Positions 49,104 to 58,250 of a DNA stretch of 64,000 nucleotides are shown here, piece by piece. The notes under the pieces were generated by a model. It saw only the letters and a program-made list of their open reading frames with translations. It was not told where the DNA came from and did no database searches. The stretch is from Thalassotalea_B piscium_A (GTDB lineage Bacteria > Pseudomonadota > Gammaproteobacteria > Enterobacterales > Alteromonadaceae): assembly GCA_049347715.1 (NCBI GenBank), contig CP186339.1, positions 434,001 through 498,000 of the forward strand, given 5' to 3'. Position 1 is the first letter of the stretch. The number at the start of each line of letters is the position of its first letter. The position numbers and the translations under genes were made by a program.

Positions 49104-51548
49104 ATTATTAAAGATCCACATTTAAAACGCGAAGCCGAAAAGTATGAACAGCCTGTAGCGAGTCGAGAATTGTTATTGTCGATTATTGAACAAGCCCATA
49201 CACCATTAACCTTTAAAGCGATCGCAGAGACCCTCAAGTACCAAGAAGAATATCAACTTGTTGGTATAAAACGTCGTCTACGGGCGATGGAAAATGATGG
49301 TCAAATCATTTTCAATAAATTCAAGCAATACGCCATACCACCAAAAAATCATGTGCTTACTGGTAAAGTTATCGGACATCGTGATGGTTTCGGTTTCTTT
49401 GAACCAGATGTTGCACCAGGAGAAAAGAAAGGAAAAGACTTTTACATTTCTTCTCATGAAATGCAGCGTGTGATACATGGTGATATTGTTGAAGCCATTT
49501 TAGTTGATCGAAGTGATCGTAAAGGCCGCCAAGAAATTAAAATCATCGATGTTGTTCAACCTCGTAAAGCGGGGATAGTTGGACGTTTTTTTGTTGAACA
49601 TAACATAGCCTATGTTGTGCCCGATGACGCCAGAATTAAACAAGATATTTTAATTGATCCAGATAAAAAAATGGGTGCACGCCATGGTCAGATGGTAGTA
49701 GTAGAAGTTATTCAACGACCATCTAAACGTGCCAATGCGGTGGGTAAAGTTATTGAAGTACTTGGTGAGCATATGGCGCCAGGGATGGAAATTCAAATTG
49801 CCTTACGAGAACATGATCTACCTTATCAATGGTCAGCCGAAGTTGAAGAAGAAGTTGCGCTAATTGCTGATGAAGTTGAAGAAGAAGTAAAAAATCAACG
49901 AAAAGATTTACGTGAACTCCCATTAGTCACAATAGATGGTGAAGATGCACGAGATTTTGATGATGCTGTTTATTGTCAACCAATTGACACGGGTGGCTGG
50001 CGTTTATGGGTAGCTATTGCTGATGTAAGTTATTATGTTCGACCTGATACCGCATTAGATAATGAAGCGATAGCGCGTGGCAATTCAGTTTATTTCCCTA
50101 GCCAAGTTATCCCTATGCTACCGGAAAAATTATCCAATGGACTTTGCTCATTAAATCCTGATGTTGACCGTTTATGTATGGTTTGTGAAATGGAAGTGAG
50201 TGCAGCGGGTAAATTAGTCGATAGTCAGTTTTACCCATCAGTAATGCGTTCTAAAGCACGTTTTACTTATACTAAGGTTGCGGCAATATTAGAGGGTGAC
50301 GAGGACTTAAGAAAGACGTATCAACCTTTAGTTGGTGATCTTGAAAATCTTTACCAAATGTATTTAGCATTAATGATTTCACGTACAGAACGTGGGGCGA
50401 TAGCCTTTGAAACTGAAGAGTCTAAGTTTATATTTAATGCTGATCGCAAAATAGAATCTATTGAACCGTTAATTCGTAATGATGCACATAAAATCATTGA
50501 AGAATGTATGGTGCTAGCTAATGTGGCCACTGCAGAATTTGTAGAAAAACATAAAGCGGCAGGATTATTTAGGGTCCATGATAAACCGAACGAAGAAAAG
50601 TTTGCGAACTTTGTTAGCTACCTTGCGGAATTAGGTTTGCAAATGCCACGCAGTGATAATGAAGATGGTTTACCTGAGCCTAGAGATTACAGTAACATTT
50701 TAGCTAAAATTGCAGGTCGACCGGATCAAGAACTTATTCAAACAATGCTGTTGCGCTCAATGCGACAAGCAGTTTATCAAAGTGACAATATTGGTCATTT
50801 TGGTTTAGCTTTAGATTCCTATAGTCATTTCACTTCACCTATTCGCCGATACCCTGATTTGATTATTCATCGTGTCATAAAAGCAATATTAGAGCAGCAA
50901 GAACCTAGTGCTGCGAATCAAGGTTTTTATCAGTATACGAAAGAAGCTGTGATGGTATTAGGTGAGCATTGTTCAATGACTGAACGTCGGGCTGATGATG
51001 CTACCCGTGACGTGTCTGATTGGTTGAAATGTGAATATATGTTAGATCATGTAGGTGAAATATTTACCGGTGTGATCTCGACAGTAACAAACTTCGGTTT
51101 GTTTGTGCGCTTGTCTAATTTACATATTGAAGGCTTAATTCATATTACCTCATTAGGTCATGATTATTATCATTTTGATGATGTCAGAATGTGCTTAACA
51201 GGTGAGAAAACCGGTGCTAAATATCATATTGGCGACGTCATTGAAGTGCAAGTTGCAGCGGTTAACCTTGATGAGAAAAAAATTGATTTAGTTTTGTCTG
51301 GAGATAAAGCTGTTATTAGCCGTGCTAAACCGTTGTCACCAAATGGTCAAAGTGAGACTAAAAAAGGTTTGCGAAAAAATTCAGACCGTCATACTGGGAA
51401 GCCTGCACGTAAGAAATCTTCAACTAAAGGTAAAGCAGTTACAAAAGACGAAAGCAAAAAAAAGAAAGCAAAAAAAAGTAAGTCTAAAACTGCAACTACT
51501 CGTGTAAAACGCCCAGGTAAAAATGCTCGTAAAAGTAAAAATACGTAG
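49104..51548 (+). CDS. rnr: Ribonuclease R, start codon uncertain
   Basis: This 3'-5' exoribonuclease has cold-shock and S1 domains around an RNB core: VTIDGEDARDFDDAV is the catalytic segment with four conserved Asp. The C-terminal tail is very lysine-rich. The N-terminus KDPHLKREAEKYEQPVASREL aligns with E. coli RNase R (KDP... REAEKY), but in frame there is no ATG, GTG or TTG before it: the frame runs from a stop at 49089-91 through GTA AGT AAA AAC ATT ATT. The first conventional start, TTG at 49170, would remove this conserved part. I place it at ATT 49104 as the nearest candidate; this needs proof. It stands upstream of rlmB and downstream of motX. Confidence 0.88.
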   Translation: MIKDPHLKREAEKYEQPVASRELLLSIIEQAHTPLTFKAIAETLKYQEEYQLVGIKRRLRAMENDGQIIFNKFKQYAIPPKNHVLTGKVIGHRDGFGFFEPDVAPGEKKGKDFYISSHEMQRVIHGDIVEAILVDRSDRKGRQEIKIIDVVQPRKAGIVGRFFVEHNIAYVVPDDARIKQDILIDPDKKMGARHGQMVVVEVIQRPSKRANAVGKVIEVLGEHMAPGMEIQIALREHDLPYQWSAEVEEEVALIADEVEEEVKNQRKDLRELPLVTIDGEDARDFDDAVYCQPIDTGGWRLWVAIADVSYYVRPDTALDNEAIARGNSVYFPSQVIPMLPEKLSNGLCSLNPDVDRLCMVCEMEVSAAGKLVDSQFYPSVMRSKARFTYTKVAAILEGDEDLRKTYQPLVGDLENLYQMYLALMISRTERGAIAFETEESKFIFNADRKIESIEPLIRNDAHKIIEECMVLANVATAEFVEKHKAAGLFRVHDKPNEEKFANFVSYLAELGLQMPRSDNEDGLPEPRDYSNILAKIAGRPDQELIQTMLLRSMRQAVYQSDNIGHFGLALDSYSHFTSPIRRYPDLIIHRVIKAILEQQEPSAANQGFYQYTKEAVMVLGEHCSMTERRADDATRDVSDWLKCEYMLDHVGEIFTGVISTVTNFGLFVRLSNLHIEGLIHITSLGHDYYHFDDVRMCLTGEKTGAKYHIGDVIEVQVAAVNLDEKKIDLVLSGDKAVISRAKPLSPNGQSETKKGLRKNSDRHTGKPARKKSSTKGKAVTKDESKKKKAKKSKSKTATTRVKRPGKNARKSKNT

Positions 51549-51587
51549 TAATTACCTCCCTCATGCACTCAATCTAAAAGATAACTC

Positions 51588-52346
51588 ATGGCAAAACAAG
51601 ACGATCTAGTATTTGGTATTCATGCAATAAACGAATTAATAAAACGTTCTCCTGAACGTTTTATTGAACTCTTTTTATTAAAAGGGCGTGAAGACGAACG
51701 CTTAATGCCGATTATTAACTTAGCTAAAAAGTATAGTATTTCCACTCAGCTAGTTAATCGAAAAGTGCTGGATGATAAAAGTAAAGGCGAGCAACACCAA
51801 GGTGTCGTTGCGCGTATTACCCCAGGAAAAACTTATACTGAAGCTGACTTAGATATTATTCTGGCAGCAGCAGAAAAAAATGGTCAAGCACCATTCTTAC
51901 TCATTTTAGATGGCGTAACAGACCCTCACAATTTAGGCGCATGTTTACGTAATGCCGATGCCGCAGGGGTACAAGCAATTATAGTACCTAAAGATAATGC
52001 TGCACGATTAACTGCCACAGTACGAAAAGTTGCAGTTGGTGCTGCTGAAACTGTCCCATTAGTGCAAGTGACTAATTTAGCTCGTACGATGAAGCAGTTA
52101 CAGCAAATGGGGGTATGGATAATCGGTACAGCAGGAGAAACAGACACTTGTTTATACGATATTACACTCGATGGTCCTATGGCATTAGTGATGGGCGCAG
52201 AAGGAAAAGGTATGCGACGCTTAACGCGTGAACATTGCGATCAACTTGTTAAACTACCTATGGCAGGAAGTGTTTCAAGCTTAAACGTTTCGGTTGCCAC
52301 CGGTATTTGTTTATTTGAGATTGTTAGACAACGTCGAACTAGTTAG
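51588..52346 (+). CDS. rlmB: 23S rRNA (guanosine-2251-2'-O)-methyltransferase
   Basis: The 252-residue SpoU-family enzyme methylates G2251 of 23S rRNA. The family knots are LDGVTDPHNLGACLRNADAAG, then LVMGAEGKGMRRLT and LPMAGSVSSLNVSVATGICLFE. The N-terminal substrate-binding domain begins VFGIHAINEL. It follows rnr by 39 bases on the same strand, in the usual arrangement rnr-rlmB. Confidence 0.96.
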   Translation: MAKQDDLVFGIHAINELIKRSPERFIELFLLKGREDERLMPIINLAKKYSISTQLVNRKVLDDKSKGEQHQGVVARITPGKTYTEADLDIILAAAEKNGQAPFLLILDGVTDPHNLGACLRNADAAGVQAIIVPKDNAARLTATVRKVAVGAAETVPLVQVTNLARTMKQLQQMGVWIIGTAGETDTCLYDITLDGPMALVMGAEGKGMRRLTREHCDQLVKLPMAGSVSSLNVSVATGICLFEIVRQRRTS

Positions 52347-52427
52347 TTTTTAAGCCATTAATAATTATAATATTTTATCACAAGAATACGGATGTCGTAT
52401 TTAAATAAGAAGAAGAAGGGAAGTAAA

Positions 52428-53726
52428 ATGAATAAAGCTGTATTGGCTATTGGCGCAATTGTTTGTGCTGGTTTAATTGGTCCAAAAGTTGTAGGCACTA
52501 TCGTCGAAAAAGAATATAACACTATTGCAAGCCGTATGGATGAAAACCCATCCATAGAAATTACCGAACGTACTTTCGAATCAAATTGGTTTACAGGTCA
52601 AGCAATGACTAAAATAAAAATTAAAGGTGCAGGTCCCGCAGCTGATGATTTTCAGCTTGTTGTTACCGAACAACTGACTTTTGGCCCCATTATATTTGCT
52701 GATAATAGTATTAAATTTGCCTTAGCTCATTCAGACGCTGATTTAAACCTTGATATCTCAACAGCAAATCAAGAAGAACAAGAGAAATTGACCAACTTTA
52801 CGGATAAACTCAATGAAAATTTAAGCATTTCATCTGTTATTAGTTACGGCTTAAACTACACTACTATGTTAAAAATGGCTGAAATGACTATCGATGAAGA
52901 CGGCACTGAGCTCAATATTGGTGCAATCGACAGCGAATTCACCTTAAAAGATGAAAAGTACATGGACGGCTATTTAAATTGGTCAGGTTTAGCCCTTAAA
53001 GCACCGGATGTGAATGTCGATGTCTCTGGTCTTGATGCCACTTTCGAACAGGAAATTATTAGCGGTAACGTTTATGCGGGTAATTCATTAGCGGTAGGTG
53101 ATTTTACCATGCTGATGAAAAGCATTATCGCGCAAGATAAAAGCGGTAACGAAACATTCAGAATTGAAAACCTTACGTTATCTGCAGATAGCAAAATTGA
53201 AGATGAGTTAATGAATATAGGCGTTAACTATGGTGCTGATAGTTTCAAAGGTGCAGGTCAATCGCTTGAAAAACTCAATTTAGACATCTCATTTAATAAA
53301 TTAGATCCTAAAGTACTCGTTGAGTTAAATGAATGGGTGACTAAAATGTCGCAGGAACCAGATAATGCCGAAAAGTATATTCAGCAATTAACTGCAACCG
53401 CATCAAAACTATTAGAAAAAGATCCTGAAATTAATATTGATGACTTTAGTGTTATTACGCCTGAGGGCGAGATTAAGTCAGATCTTCAATTTACTATTGA
53501 TAACACGTTATTTGACCAATCAAACCCAATGAGCATTATGGCTGCAATGAAAGCTGATGCCAAAGGAATGGGGCCTCTTGCCTTCTTCCAAAAACTTGGT
53601 TTGGAACCTATGATTAATATGTACGTAGATCAAGGGTTTATTGTGAAGGAAGCGGATAAGCTTTCGTTTGCTGCGCAATTTGAACAAGGTAAGTTAACCT
53701 TGAACGGTAAGGTTATGGCGCTATAA
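52428..53726 (+). CDS. DUF945 (YdgA-like) protein
   Basis: The 432-residue protein has a membrane anchor or uncleaved signal (residues 2 to about 24) and a large, acidic, beta-rich domain of the DUF945 family. The start region GPKVVGTIVEKEYNT and the end region (AAMKADAKGMGPLAFF, then LSFAAQFEQGKLTLNGK) fit this family, known from E. coli YdgA. Function unknown. I use the ATG at 52428 with GAAGGGAAG upstream. It stands alone between rlmB and the rpsF operon. Confidence 0.88.
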   Translation: MNKAVLAIGAIVCAGLIGPKVVGTIVEKEYNTIASRMDENPSIEITERTFESNWFTGQAMTKIKIKGAGPAADDFQLVVTEQLTFGPIIFADNSIKFALAHSDADLNLDISTANQEEQEKLTNFTDKLNENLSISSVISYGLNYTTMLKMAEMTIDEDGTELNIGAIDSEFTLKDEKYMDGYLNWSGLALKAPDVNVDVSGLDATFEQEIISGNVYAGNSLAVGDFTMLMKSIIAQDKSGNETFRIENLTLSADSKIEDELMNIGVNYGADSFKGAGQSLEKLNLDISFNKLDPKVLVELNEWVTKMSQEPDNAEKYIQQLTATASKLLEKDPEINIDDFSVITPEGEIKSDLQFTIDNTLFDQSNPMSIMAAMKADAKGMGPLAFFQKLGLEPMINMYVDQGFIVKEADKLSFAAQFEQGKLTLNGKVMAL

Positions 53727-53780
53727 TCTAGACGCTGACGTTAAGTATTTATTCACTGTAAGTGGATAGATTTCTTAAAT

Positions 53781-53809
53781 AAAAAGAGCCATTTTCATGG
53801 CTCTTTTTG
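53781..53809 (+). terminator. Intrinsic terminator of the DUF945 gene
   Basis: AAAAAGAGCCAT and ATGGCTCTTTTT form a 12-bp stem with a TTTC loop. It lies about 55 bases after the stop codon. Confidence 0.93.
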
Positions 53810-53847
53810 ATTTTAGGCCTTGGCCATTTTTAGGCTGAAATTAGTGC

Positions 53848-53876
53848 TTGCCTTATCTGCTCATTTTCCCTACAAT
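53848..53876 (+). promoter_or_regulatory. Sigma70 promoter of the rpsF operon
   Basis: TTGCCT and TACAAT are separated by exactly 17 bases and are followed by a GC-rich ACGCGTCC segment, as in ribosomal and stringently controlled promoters. The leader to the rpsF start is about 90 bases. Confidence 0.65.
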
Positions 53877-53924
53877 ACGCGTCCTTAATTCAGCCCTAAT
53901 TTTTGTTCCTTGTCTCAATACTGG

Positions 53925-53970
53925 TGTTTGGCTGAGCCGGATAAGAGGCTACAACCGTAAGGAGCTCGTA
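53925..53970 (+). promoter_or_regulatory. Possible S6:S18 leader element
   Basis: GAGC (53934-37) pairs with GCTC (53964-67), closing a region with AGCC...GGCT and ACCG, around the AAGGAG ribosome-binding site of rpsF. In related bacteria the S6:S18 complex represses this operon by binding a similar leader with a CCG element. The match is from memory and is provisional. Confidence 0.4.
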
Positions 53971-54390
53971 ATGCGTCATTACGAAATCGTATTTATGGTT
54001 CACCCTGATCAGAGTGAACAAGTACCTGGTATGATCCAGCGCTATACTGACTTGATCAATGCTGCTGAAGGCAAGATCCACCGTCTAGAAGACTGGGGTC
54101 GTCGTCAATTAGCATACCCAATCAACAAACTACATAAAGCACACTATGTTTTAATTAACATTGAAGCGCCTCAAGCAGTTATTGATGAATTAGAAACTTC
54201 TTTCCGTTATAACGATGTTGTTATTCGTAACATGATCATGCGCACGAAAGGGGCGGTAACTGAAGCTTCACCTATGGCTGTTGCTAGAGAAGACCGTCGC
54301 GAAGTTAAGAAAGAGGTTACTGAACAAGCTCCTGCTGAAAAACCTACTGAGACTACTGAATCTGTAGAAGAAGCAGCAAGCGAAGAATAA
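53971..54390 (+). CDS. rpsF: 30S ribosomal protein S6
   Basis: The 139-residue product starts MRHYEIVFMVHPDQSEQV and ends in an acidic Glu-rich tail, as in gammaproteobacterial S6 (which is glutamated by RimK in some species). I use the ATG at 53971 with AAGGAG upstream; an in-frame extension to 53848 covers the promoter. First gene of rpsF-priB-rpsR-rplI. Confidence 0.98.
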   Translation: MRHYEIVFMVHPDQSEQVPGMIQRYTDLINAAEGKIHRLEDWGRRQLAYPINKLHKAHYVLINIEAPQAVIDELETSFRYNDVVIRNMIMRTKGAVTEASPMAVAREDRREVKKEVTEQAPAEKPTETTESVEEAASEE

Positions 54391-54397
54391 GTAATCT

Positions 54398-54703
54398 GTG
54401 ATAAATAATTGCTTAGTATTAGTTGGAGAAGTGTTAAAAGCACCTAAATTTTCAACTAGCCCTGCAGGTATAGAACATTGCCAATTTACTATTGACCACA
54501 AGTCAATTCAACAAGAGGCAGGTATGAGCAGACAAGCGTTCGTACGTATACAAGTAGTAGCTACTAGCGAATTATCACTATTAACACGTGAGTTAATGTC
54601 GGGCAGTAATATAAAAGTGACGGGGTTTATCAATCGTCATGAATCTAGAAACGGAAATCCGCTTTTAGTGTTACATGCTCAACAAATTGAAATGATTAAT
54701 TAG
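54398..54703 (+). CDS. priB: Primosomal replication protein N
   Basis: The 101-residue product begins with GTG at 54398 (MINNCLVLVGEV) and has an OB fold, as in PriB, which acts in restart of replication forks. It lies between rpsF and rpsR, its standard position. The start is close to the rpsF stop, so translation may be coupled. Confidence 0.93.
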   Translation: MINNCLVLVGEVLKAPKFSTSPAGIEHCQFTIDHKSIQQEAGMSRQAFVRIQVVATSELSLLTRELMSGSNIKVTGFINRHESRNGNPLLVLHAQQIEMIN

Positions 54704-54712
54704 GAGAAATCC

Positions 54713-54940
54713 ATGTCTCGTTTTTTTAGACGTCGTAAGTTCTGCCGCTTCACAGCGGAAGGCGCTACCGAAATCGATTATAAAGATATCGCTACGCTAA
54801 AAAACTATATCACTGAAAGTGGTAAAATTGTTCCTAGCCGTATTACTGGTACTGCTGCTAAATATCAACGTCAACTTGGTCGTGCGATCAAGCGTGCTCG
54901 TTATTTAGCATTATTACCATATACTGATTTACATAAGTAA
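54713..54940 (+). CDS. rpsR: 30S ribosomal protein S18
   Basis: The 75-residue basic protein has the S18 pattern: RRRKFCRF, then IDYKDIATLKNYI and the RAIKRARYLALLPY segment. AGGAG stands 6-9 bases before its ATG. It pairs with S6 in the 30S subunit, whose gene heads the operon. Confidence 0.98.
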   Translation: MSRFFRRRKFCRFTAEGATEIDYKDIATLKNYITESGKIVPSRITGTAAKYQRQLGRAIKRARYLALLPYTDLHK

Positions 54941-54960
54941 CCTAATAAGGGGTTTTGAAA

Positions 54961-55413
54961 ATGGAAGTAATTCTTCTTGATAAAATCGCCAAATTAGGCG
55001 GCCTTGGTGACAAGGTAACTGTTAAGTCTGGTTATGCACGTAACTTCTTATTACCACAAGGTAAAGCTGTTTTCGCTTCTAAAGAAAACGTTGAGCATTT
55101 TGAGTCTCGTCGTGCTGAATTAGAAAAAGAATTAGCAGCTACATTAAGTGCAGCTGAAGCTAAAGCAGCTAAAATCGTTGAGTTAGCTGAAGTAACTATT
55201 GCTTCAACTGCGGGCGATGAAGGTAAATTATTCGGTTCTATCGGTACTAAAGATATCGCTGATGCAATTACTGAAGCTGGCGTTGAAGTAGCGAAAGCTC
55301 AAGTACGTATGCCTTTAGGTACTATTCGTGAAACAGGTGAATTTGATATTGCAATTCACTTACATAACGATGTTGATACAAGCATTAAAGTTATTGTTAT
55401 TGCTGAAGCATAG
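54961..55413 (+). CDS. rplI: 50S ribosomal protein L9
   Basis: The 150-residue protein starts MEVILLDKIAKLGGLGD and has the L9 layout: N-terminal globular domain, long connecting helix and C-terminal domain. I use ATG 54961 with AAGGGG upstream, not the TTG two codons earlier. It ends at a strong terminator that closes the operon. Confidence 0.98.
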   Translation: MEVILLDKIAKLGGLGDKVTVKSGYARNFLLPQGKAVFASKENVEHFESRRAELEKELAATLSAAEAKAAKIVELAEVTIASTAGDEGKLFGSIGTKDIADAITEAGVEVAKAQVRMPLGTIRETGEFDIAIHLHNDVDTSIKVIVIAEA

Positions 55414-55436
55414 TTAATAACCAACTTTTATTATGC

Positions 55437-55469
55437 TAAAAAACGCTACCTTAGGTAGCGTTTTTTTTT
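55437..55469 (+). terminator. Intrinsic terminator of the rpsF operon
   Basis: AAAAAACGCTACC and GGTAGCGTTTTTT form a 13-bp stem with a TTA loop, followed by T. It closes rpsF-priB-rpsR-rplI. Confidence 0.95.
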
Positions 55470-55596
55470 GATAAGCAAAAATTGTTCACAAAAAGCTATT
55501 TAGGTCTACACTATAGTTATCTTGAAAATCACTATGTGTGTATAGTGTGATGAAATTATAGGAATCTTTTGTCAATAAAGACTAAAAATTGGATTT

Positions 55597-57237
55597 ATGA
55601 TAAGTACTAAAATAAAACTAATAAAAGTGATTCAATTTGGTTTTATTGTTGTATCTGCATTAGTGGTGTTAGCTTTGTGTCTGTTGTTAGCACTTAATCA
55701 GTTTATTTTACCCAATTTCATCCTCTCAATAGCGATAGTGCTTGTCATGGTGCTGTTGTGTTTAGCACTTTTTCGTTTTAAAAAGGCTTTACTAAACGCT
55801 ATTAATACTAGCTTTGAACCTATTCAGACGTTAGAGGTTTGGGGAGAGCAAAATCAAAAAGAAACAACGATTTCACCCTTAAGTGATAATACCCCAGTGG
55901 GTATTACTATTGCTAATCTGCAAAAACAATTATTGATTGAATCTCATGGCAATAGCTCATTTGATATGCTTCTTAGAGAAAAAGCATTATTAGATAGTGA
56001 AACAGGGATTGGTAATCGAGAGTTTTTTAGTAACCGCTTAGAGGCCTTGCTAAAGGAAGAGGATGCGCATGGTGCAGTGTTATTTTTACATTTTAAAGAA
56101 TGCGAAATTGTACAGAGCCTTTATGGAAAACAACAAGCATTAGCGCTACTTGTCACGTTAATTCATACCATACAACACAGATTATCACATCTACCTAGTT
56201 TCTTTATTGCTCGACGTAATGAATTTGAACTTGCGTTATTAATTCCTGCTATTTATGTGAAAGATACTGAAAAACTAGCCACTAGGCTCATTAATAATTT
56301 AATGACAGTGCCTTTACCTGTTGGTATCAGCAATGATGAATTTATTCATATAGGGATCAGTTTTTTTCGTTATGGCGCTAAGTCGTATCAGGTAATGTCT
56401 GAAGCGGATATGGCATTACGCTCAGCACAATTACAAGGGCCGTCTCAATGGTTTATGTATGATAAGAATGAAGTTGAACAAGCGAAAGGCTCTCTAAAAT
56501 GGCGAACCTTGTTAACTAAAGCGATTACAAAGAAATCCTTTGTTATTTTTTTACAACCAGTGGTTGGGCAAGATACCAATACTATTTTACATCATGAAGT
56601 CGTTATTAAAATACAAGAGCAGAAAACGAAGTGGATTAATGATCGAGTATTTATGCCTATGGTCCGAAAATGTGGCTTTACACAACAAGTGGATTTATTA
56701 ATATTTAAACAAGTTTGTCAATTGCTGACAGATAATAAAACACAAGGACTTTGCAGTTTAAATTTGTCGATAGAGTCATTGATGTCGACAGAATTTATTG
56801 AAGAAATTAAAGGGGTTTTGTTAGCATATCCTGATATTGCAAAAAAAATTATTATTGAAATAAGTGAATATCATTTAGTTAACCATTTAACACAATTGAC
56901 ACCTATATTATTTACATTAAATGAACAAGGAATGATGATTTTTGCGGATAAAGTGGGTCAGTATGTTGTGAGTTCTAAATATCTAAAAACATGTCCAATC
57001 TCTGCGATTAAACTTCATCTGAGTATTGTGTTAGATATTCATCATAAACCAGAAAATCAAACGGTTATTCAAAGCTTAAAAGGTATTTGTGAACCACTTA
57101 ATATCAATATTTATGCATTAGGCGTTGATTGCCAAGAGGAATGGCAAACATTAAAACAACTTGGCGTTAGCGGCGGGCAAGGACTTTTTTTTACTAAACA
57201 GGAGGGGTCGGAGGCAAAGGCCACTCATCTGCATTAA
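55597..57237 (+). CDS. CsrD/MshH-type degenerate GGDEF-EAL protein
   Basis: This 546-residue protein has two membrane helices (about 14-34 and 40-60), a coiled linker, and GGDEF- and EAL-like domains without catalytic motifs. At the GGDEF site it reads RRNEF (206-210), and at the EAL site HHEVVI (332-337), so neither cyclase nor phosphodiesterase activity is expected. This matches CsrD of E. coli, which helps degrade the CsrB/C small RNAs, and MshH at the head of MSHA clusters in Vibrio and Shewanella. It is followed by mshI to mshN after one gene on the other strand. I prefer this to an active c-di-GMP enzyme. Confidence 0.85.
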   Translation: MISTKIKLIKVIQFGFIVVSALVVLALCLLLALNQFILPNFILSIAIVLVMVLLCLALFRFKKALLNAINTSFEPIQTLEVWGEQNQKETTISPLSDNTPVGITIANLQKQLLIESHGNSSFDMLLREKALLDSETGIGNREFFSNRLEALLKEEDAHGAVLFLHFKECEIVQSLYGKQQALALLVTLIHTIQHRLSHLPSFFIARRNEFELALLIPAIYVKDTEKLATRLINNLMTVPLPVGISNDEFIHIGISFFRYGAKSYQVMSEADMALRSAQLQGPSQWFMYDKNEVEQAKGSLKWRTLLTKAITKKSFVIFLQPVVGQDTNTILHHEVVIKIQEQKTKWINDRVFMPMVRKCGFTQQVDLLIFKQVCQLLTDNKTQGLCSLNLSIESLMSTEFIEEIKGVLLAYPDIAKKIIIEISEYHLVNHLTQLTPILFTLNEQGMMIFADKVGQYVVSSKYLKTCPISAIKLHLSIVLDIHHKPENQTVIQSLKGICEPLNINIYALGVDCQEEWQTLKQLGVSGGQGLFFTKQEGSEAKATHLH

Positions 57238-58132
57238 GCTTACCTTGCTCGACGAGCCCGGCAATTCCTTGTAATCCCCCAGTATGTAATAACACTATGT
57301 GTTGATTAGCATTAAAGTAACCTTTTTCAAGTAAATCTAAAAAGCCCAAAATCATCTTTCCGCTATAAATGGGTTCAAAGGGAATATTAGTTTGTTGTGA
57401 AAACGCTAATAGTCGATTGCTATCATCGGCATTGACCTTTGCATAACCTCCTCCATGATAGTCATTAACAATGCGCCATCTTTCTAGTCGTGGATTATTA
57501 TCAAGTAGTTGATTTACTTCATTAAGTAAATAATCCTGTTGTTTGAGCACAGCAATACCAAGAATGTCGTGTTGATTATTATCTTGTTTAACTAAACCGG
57601 CTAAAGTGCCACCACTGCCAACGGGGACTAACAAGCTGTCAAATTGGCATTGTTGATTAAGTTCATCAATTATTTGTCCTACACCTTTAAGGGCTAACTG
57701 GTTGCTACCGCCTTCAGGGACTAGCAAGTAATCAGGGTACTGCTCTTCAATTTCTTGCAAGAATGTTGGATCTTGGCGTTGACGATAGGTTTGTCGATCA
57801 ACAAAGGAAAGTTCCATTCCCCAATGTTGTGCCCAAGTAAGGGTATAATTAGTTTGACTGCTACTTTCACCTCTGATGATTGCTAATGCCTTGAGTTGAT
57901 CTTGTTGACATGCATAAGCAAGTGCGTGAATATGATTAGAGTAGCAACCGCCAAAGCTAATGATACCTTTCTTTTGCTTGTTTTTAGCGAGTTGTAAATT
58001 ATAGTAAAGCTTGCGCCACTTATTACCTGATATAATTGGGTGAATTAAGTCGTCACGTTTAATAGAGACTTTAACCCTATACTTATCGAATAGTGGGTGA
58101 TTAATTGATTGTAATGGAGAAAGGATTTTCAT
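57194..58132 (-). CDS. D-cysteine desulfhydrase/ACC deaminase-like PLP enzyme
   Basis: This 312-residue enzyme of the ACC deaminase/D-cysteine desulfhydrase family has the PLP-lysine region SGNKWRKL (about residues 39-46) and a GGCYSNHIHA loop, then LVPVGSGGTLAG and HTGGLQGIAG. It probably releases ammonia and hydrogen sulfide from D-cysteine. It lies convergent to the CsrD/MshH-type gene and their 3' ends overlap by 44 bases, so antisense effects are possible. I start it at ATG 58132; a TTG four codons upstream is also in frame, with no better ribosome-binding site. Confidence 0.86.
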   Translation of the reverse strand: MKILSPLQSINHPLFDKYRVKVSIKRDDLIHPIISGNKWRKLYYNLQLAKNKQKKGIISFGGCYSNHIHALAYACQQDQLKALAIIRGESSSQTNYTLTWAQHWGMELSFVDRQTYRQRQDPTFLQEIEEQYPDYLLVPEGGSNQLALKGVGQIIDELNQQCQFDSLLVPVGSGGTLAGLVKQDNNQHDILGIAVLKQQDYLLNEVNQLLDNNPRLERWRIVNDYHGGGYAKVNADDSNRLLAFSQQTNIPFEPIYSGKMILGFLDLLEKGYFNANQHIVLLHTGGLQGIAGLVEQGKLNADEWPLPPTPPV

Positions 58133-58250
58133 AAAAGTGAGCAAAATTATTTAGTTAATACTAACATAATACTTAAAAAACTTGCGCAAGGCACTTAATC
58201 AGGGATAATGAAATTAAGACTATTCGTTTAAACTAACAACAATATCGATA

